64,000 bases of DNA. It comes from Mycolicibacterium neworleansense (lineage in GTDB: Bacteria; Actinomycetota; Actinomycetes; Mycobacteriales; Mycobacteriaceae). The notes under the pieces are model-generated. The model did no database searches, had not been told where the DNA came from, and saw nothing but the letters and a program-made list of their open reading frames with translations. Position 1 is the stretch's first letter. Every line of letters starts with the position of its first letter. Below are positions 63,591 through 64,000 of the stretch, one piece after another. A program made the translations under genes and the position numbers. The stretch lies in NCBI RefSeq assembly GCF_001245615.1, contig NZ_CWKH01000001.1, positions 2,852,001-2,916,000 on the forward strand, written 5' to 3'.

Positions 63591-64000
63591 CGCTTGAGCT
63601 CCAATTCCATGTTCACGCTGTCTTCGCGATCGCATTCGGACCGCTCGATCGCCACCATCGACACCACCCTGGTGTGGTACCGGGCGGTGATCGCCTCGTC
63701 GGTGTATGCGTTGCGCATCGGAGCCGGTGTCGCGCCCTTGGCGTGCCTGCCGGCGTTGATGCCGATCAGCCGGTACATCCCCGGGGTGATCAGCGGTGCG
63801 ACACTGAGCAATTCGAGGTTGGCCAACGGCGGGAGATCTCGGCGGTGGATCAGGGTGGTGCCCTTGGCCTGAAGCCCGACACCGATCCCGGATCCGGACA
63901 GCCGGGCCGCGGATTTACCGATCACCCCGAGATCCACCGAGTCGGCGATCCGGACCAGGCGTGGCACACACTGCTCCTCTTCCAGCCCGGCCAGGATCTG
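63587..64000 (-). CDS. pduD: B12-dependent diol/glycerol dehydratase medium subunit (N-terminal part beyond the right edge)
   Basis: At least 137 residues of the C-terminal part; the frame is open to the last base of the window (EEEQC before the GTG at 63967). ARLSGSGIGVGLQAKGTTLIHRRDLPPLANLELLSVAP is the medium-subunit (PduD/DhaC) signature that lines the B12 site. The large catalytic subunit must lie upstream, outside the window. Dehydration of 1,2-propanediol or glycerol to aldehydes is expected. It is not visible whether microcompartment shell genes are present. Confidence 0.9.
   Translation of the reverse strand, partial: QILAGLEEEQCVPRLVRIADSVDLGVIGKSAARLSGSGIGVGLQAKGTTLIHRRDLPPLANLELLSVAPLITPGMYRLIGINAGRHAKGATPAPMRNAYTDEAITARYHTRVVSMVAIERSECDREDSVNMELELKR

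Overview
The window is high-GC DNA from a mycobacterium, most likely an environmental or rapidly growing species (Mycolicibacterium-like). The evidence is gene content and order: htdY, an acrA1-type fused reductase, iunH, imuB-imuA', guaA, a beta-PGM-like hydrolase with a GH65 enzyme, a TetR with a TauD-type dioxygenase, choD, guaB3, guaB2, a DUF5319-type gene, rsdA-sigD, whiB3, groEL1 and groES follow the order I remember for Rv3389c-Rv3418c of M. tuberculosis. The genes differ by insertions and replacements between these anchors. No CRISPR array, tRNA, rRNA or insertion sequence with a transposase was seen.

Layout. 1-5.8 kb: 5' part of dnaE2 with a perfect LexA box, a secreted Lys/Pro-rich protein, a permease-universal stress protein pair and htdY. 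5.9-10.7 kb: an acrA1-like gene broken by a frameshift, a TetR/SDR divergon, a sugE/Gdx exporter and a nucleoside hydrolase. 10.7-13.1 kb: imuB-imuA' with its own LexA box, so all three mutasome genes lie within 13 kb. 13.3-19.5 kb: two tandem versions of an unusual cassette (small Thr-rich lipoprotein, sedolisin protease, zinc-ribbon multi-membrane protein, anchored extracytoplasmic domain); the last two genes are fused in the second copy. 19.5-24.8 kb: a mymA-like operon (esterase, SDR, diiron protein, FAD monooxygenase, MerR regulator) behind a large palindrome. 24.8-33.6 kb: guaA, a TetR, a phosphomutase-like hydrolase, a GH65 enzyme, a catalase with a SigF-type promoter, and the TetR/dioxygenase pair with two operators. 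33.6-39.4 kb: a YhgE/Pip membrane protein with a degenerate ABC ATPase under a TetR, a PhoU protein and choD. 39.4-47 kb: a palindrome-flanked AbiEi/DUF559-type gene, guaB3-guaB2, sigD-rsdA and whiB3. 47-58 kb: accessory and envelope genes. 58-60.3 kb: groES-groEL1 under a CIRCE element. 60.3-64 kb: an SOS-controlled 13E12/HNH gene and the end of a B12-dependent diol dehydratase operon.

Themes. DNA damage links dnaE2, imuA'-imuB and the HNH gene through three LexA boxes. In two of these the -10 element lies so close to the start codon that the mRNA is probably leaderless. Purine synthesis is represented by guaA and guaB2 (with the paralogue guaB3). Many operons are translationally coupled by ATGA overlaps.

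Cautions. Two places look damaged or misassembled: the acrA1-like gene (about 30 nt missing, out of frame) and the Rv3415c-like gene. In the latter, one arm of a 114-nt fold-back repeat is a copy of the other arm in which nearly every A has become C. Family names come from reading the translations; no database search was run.
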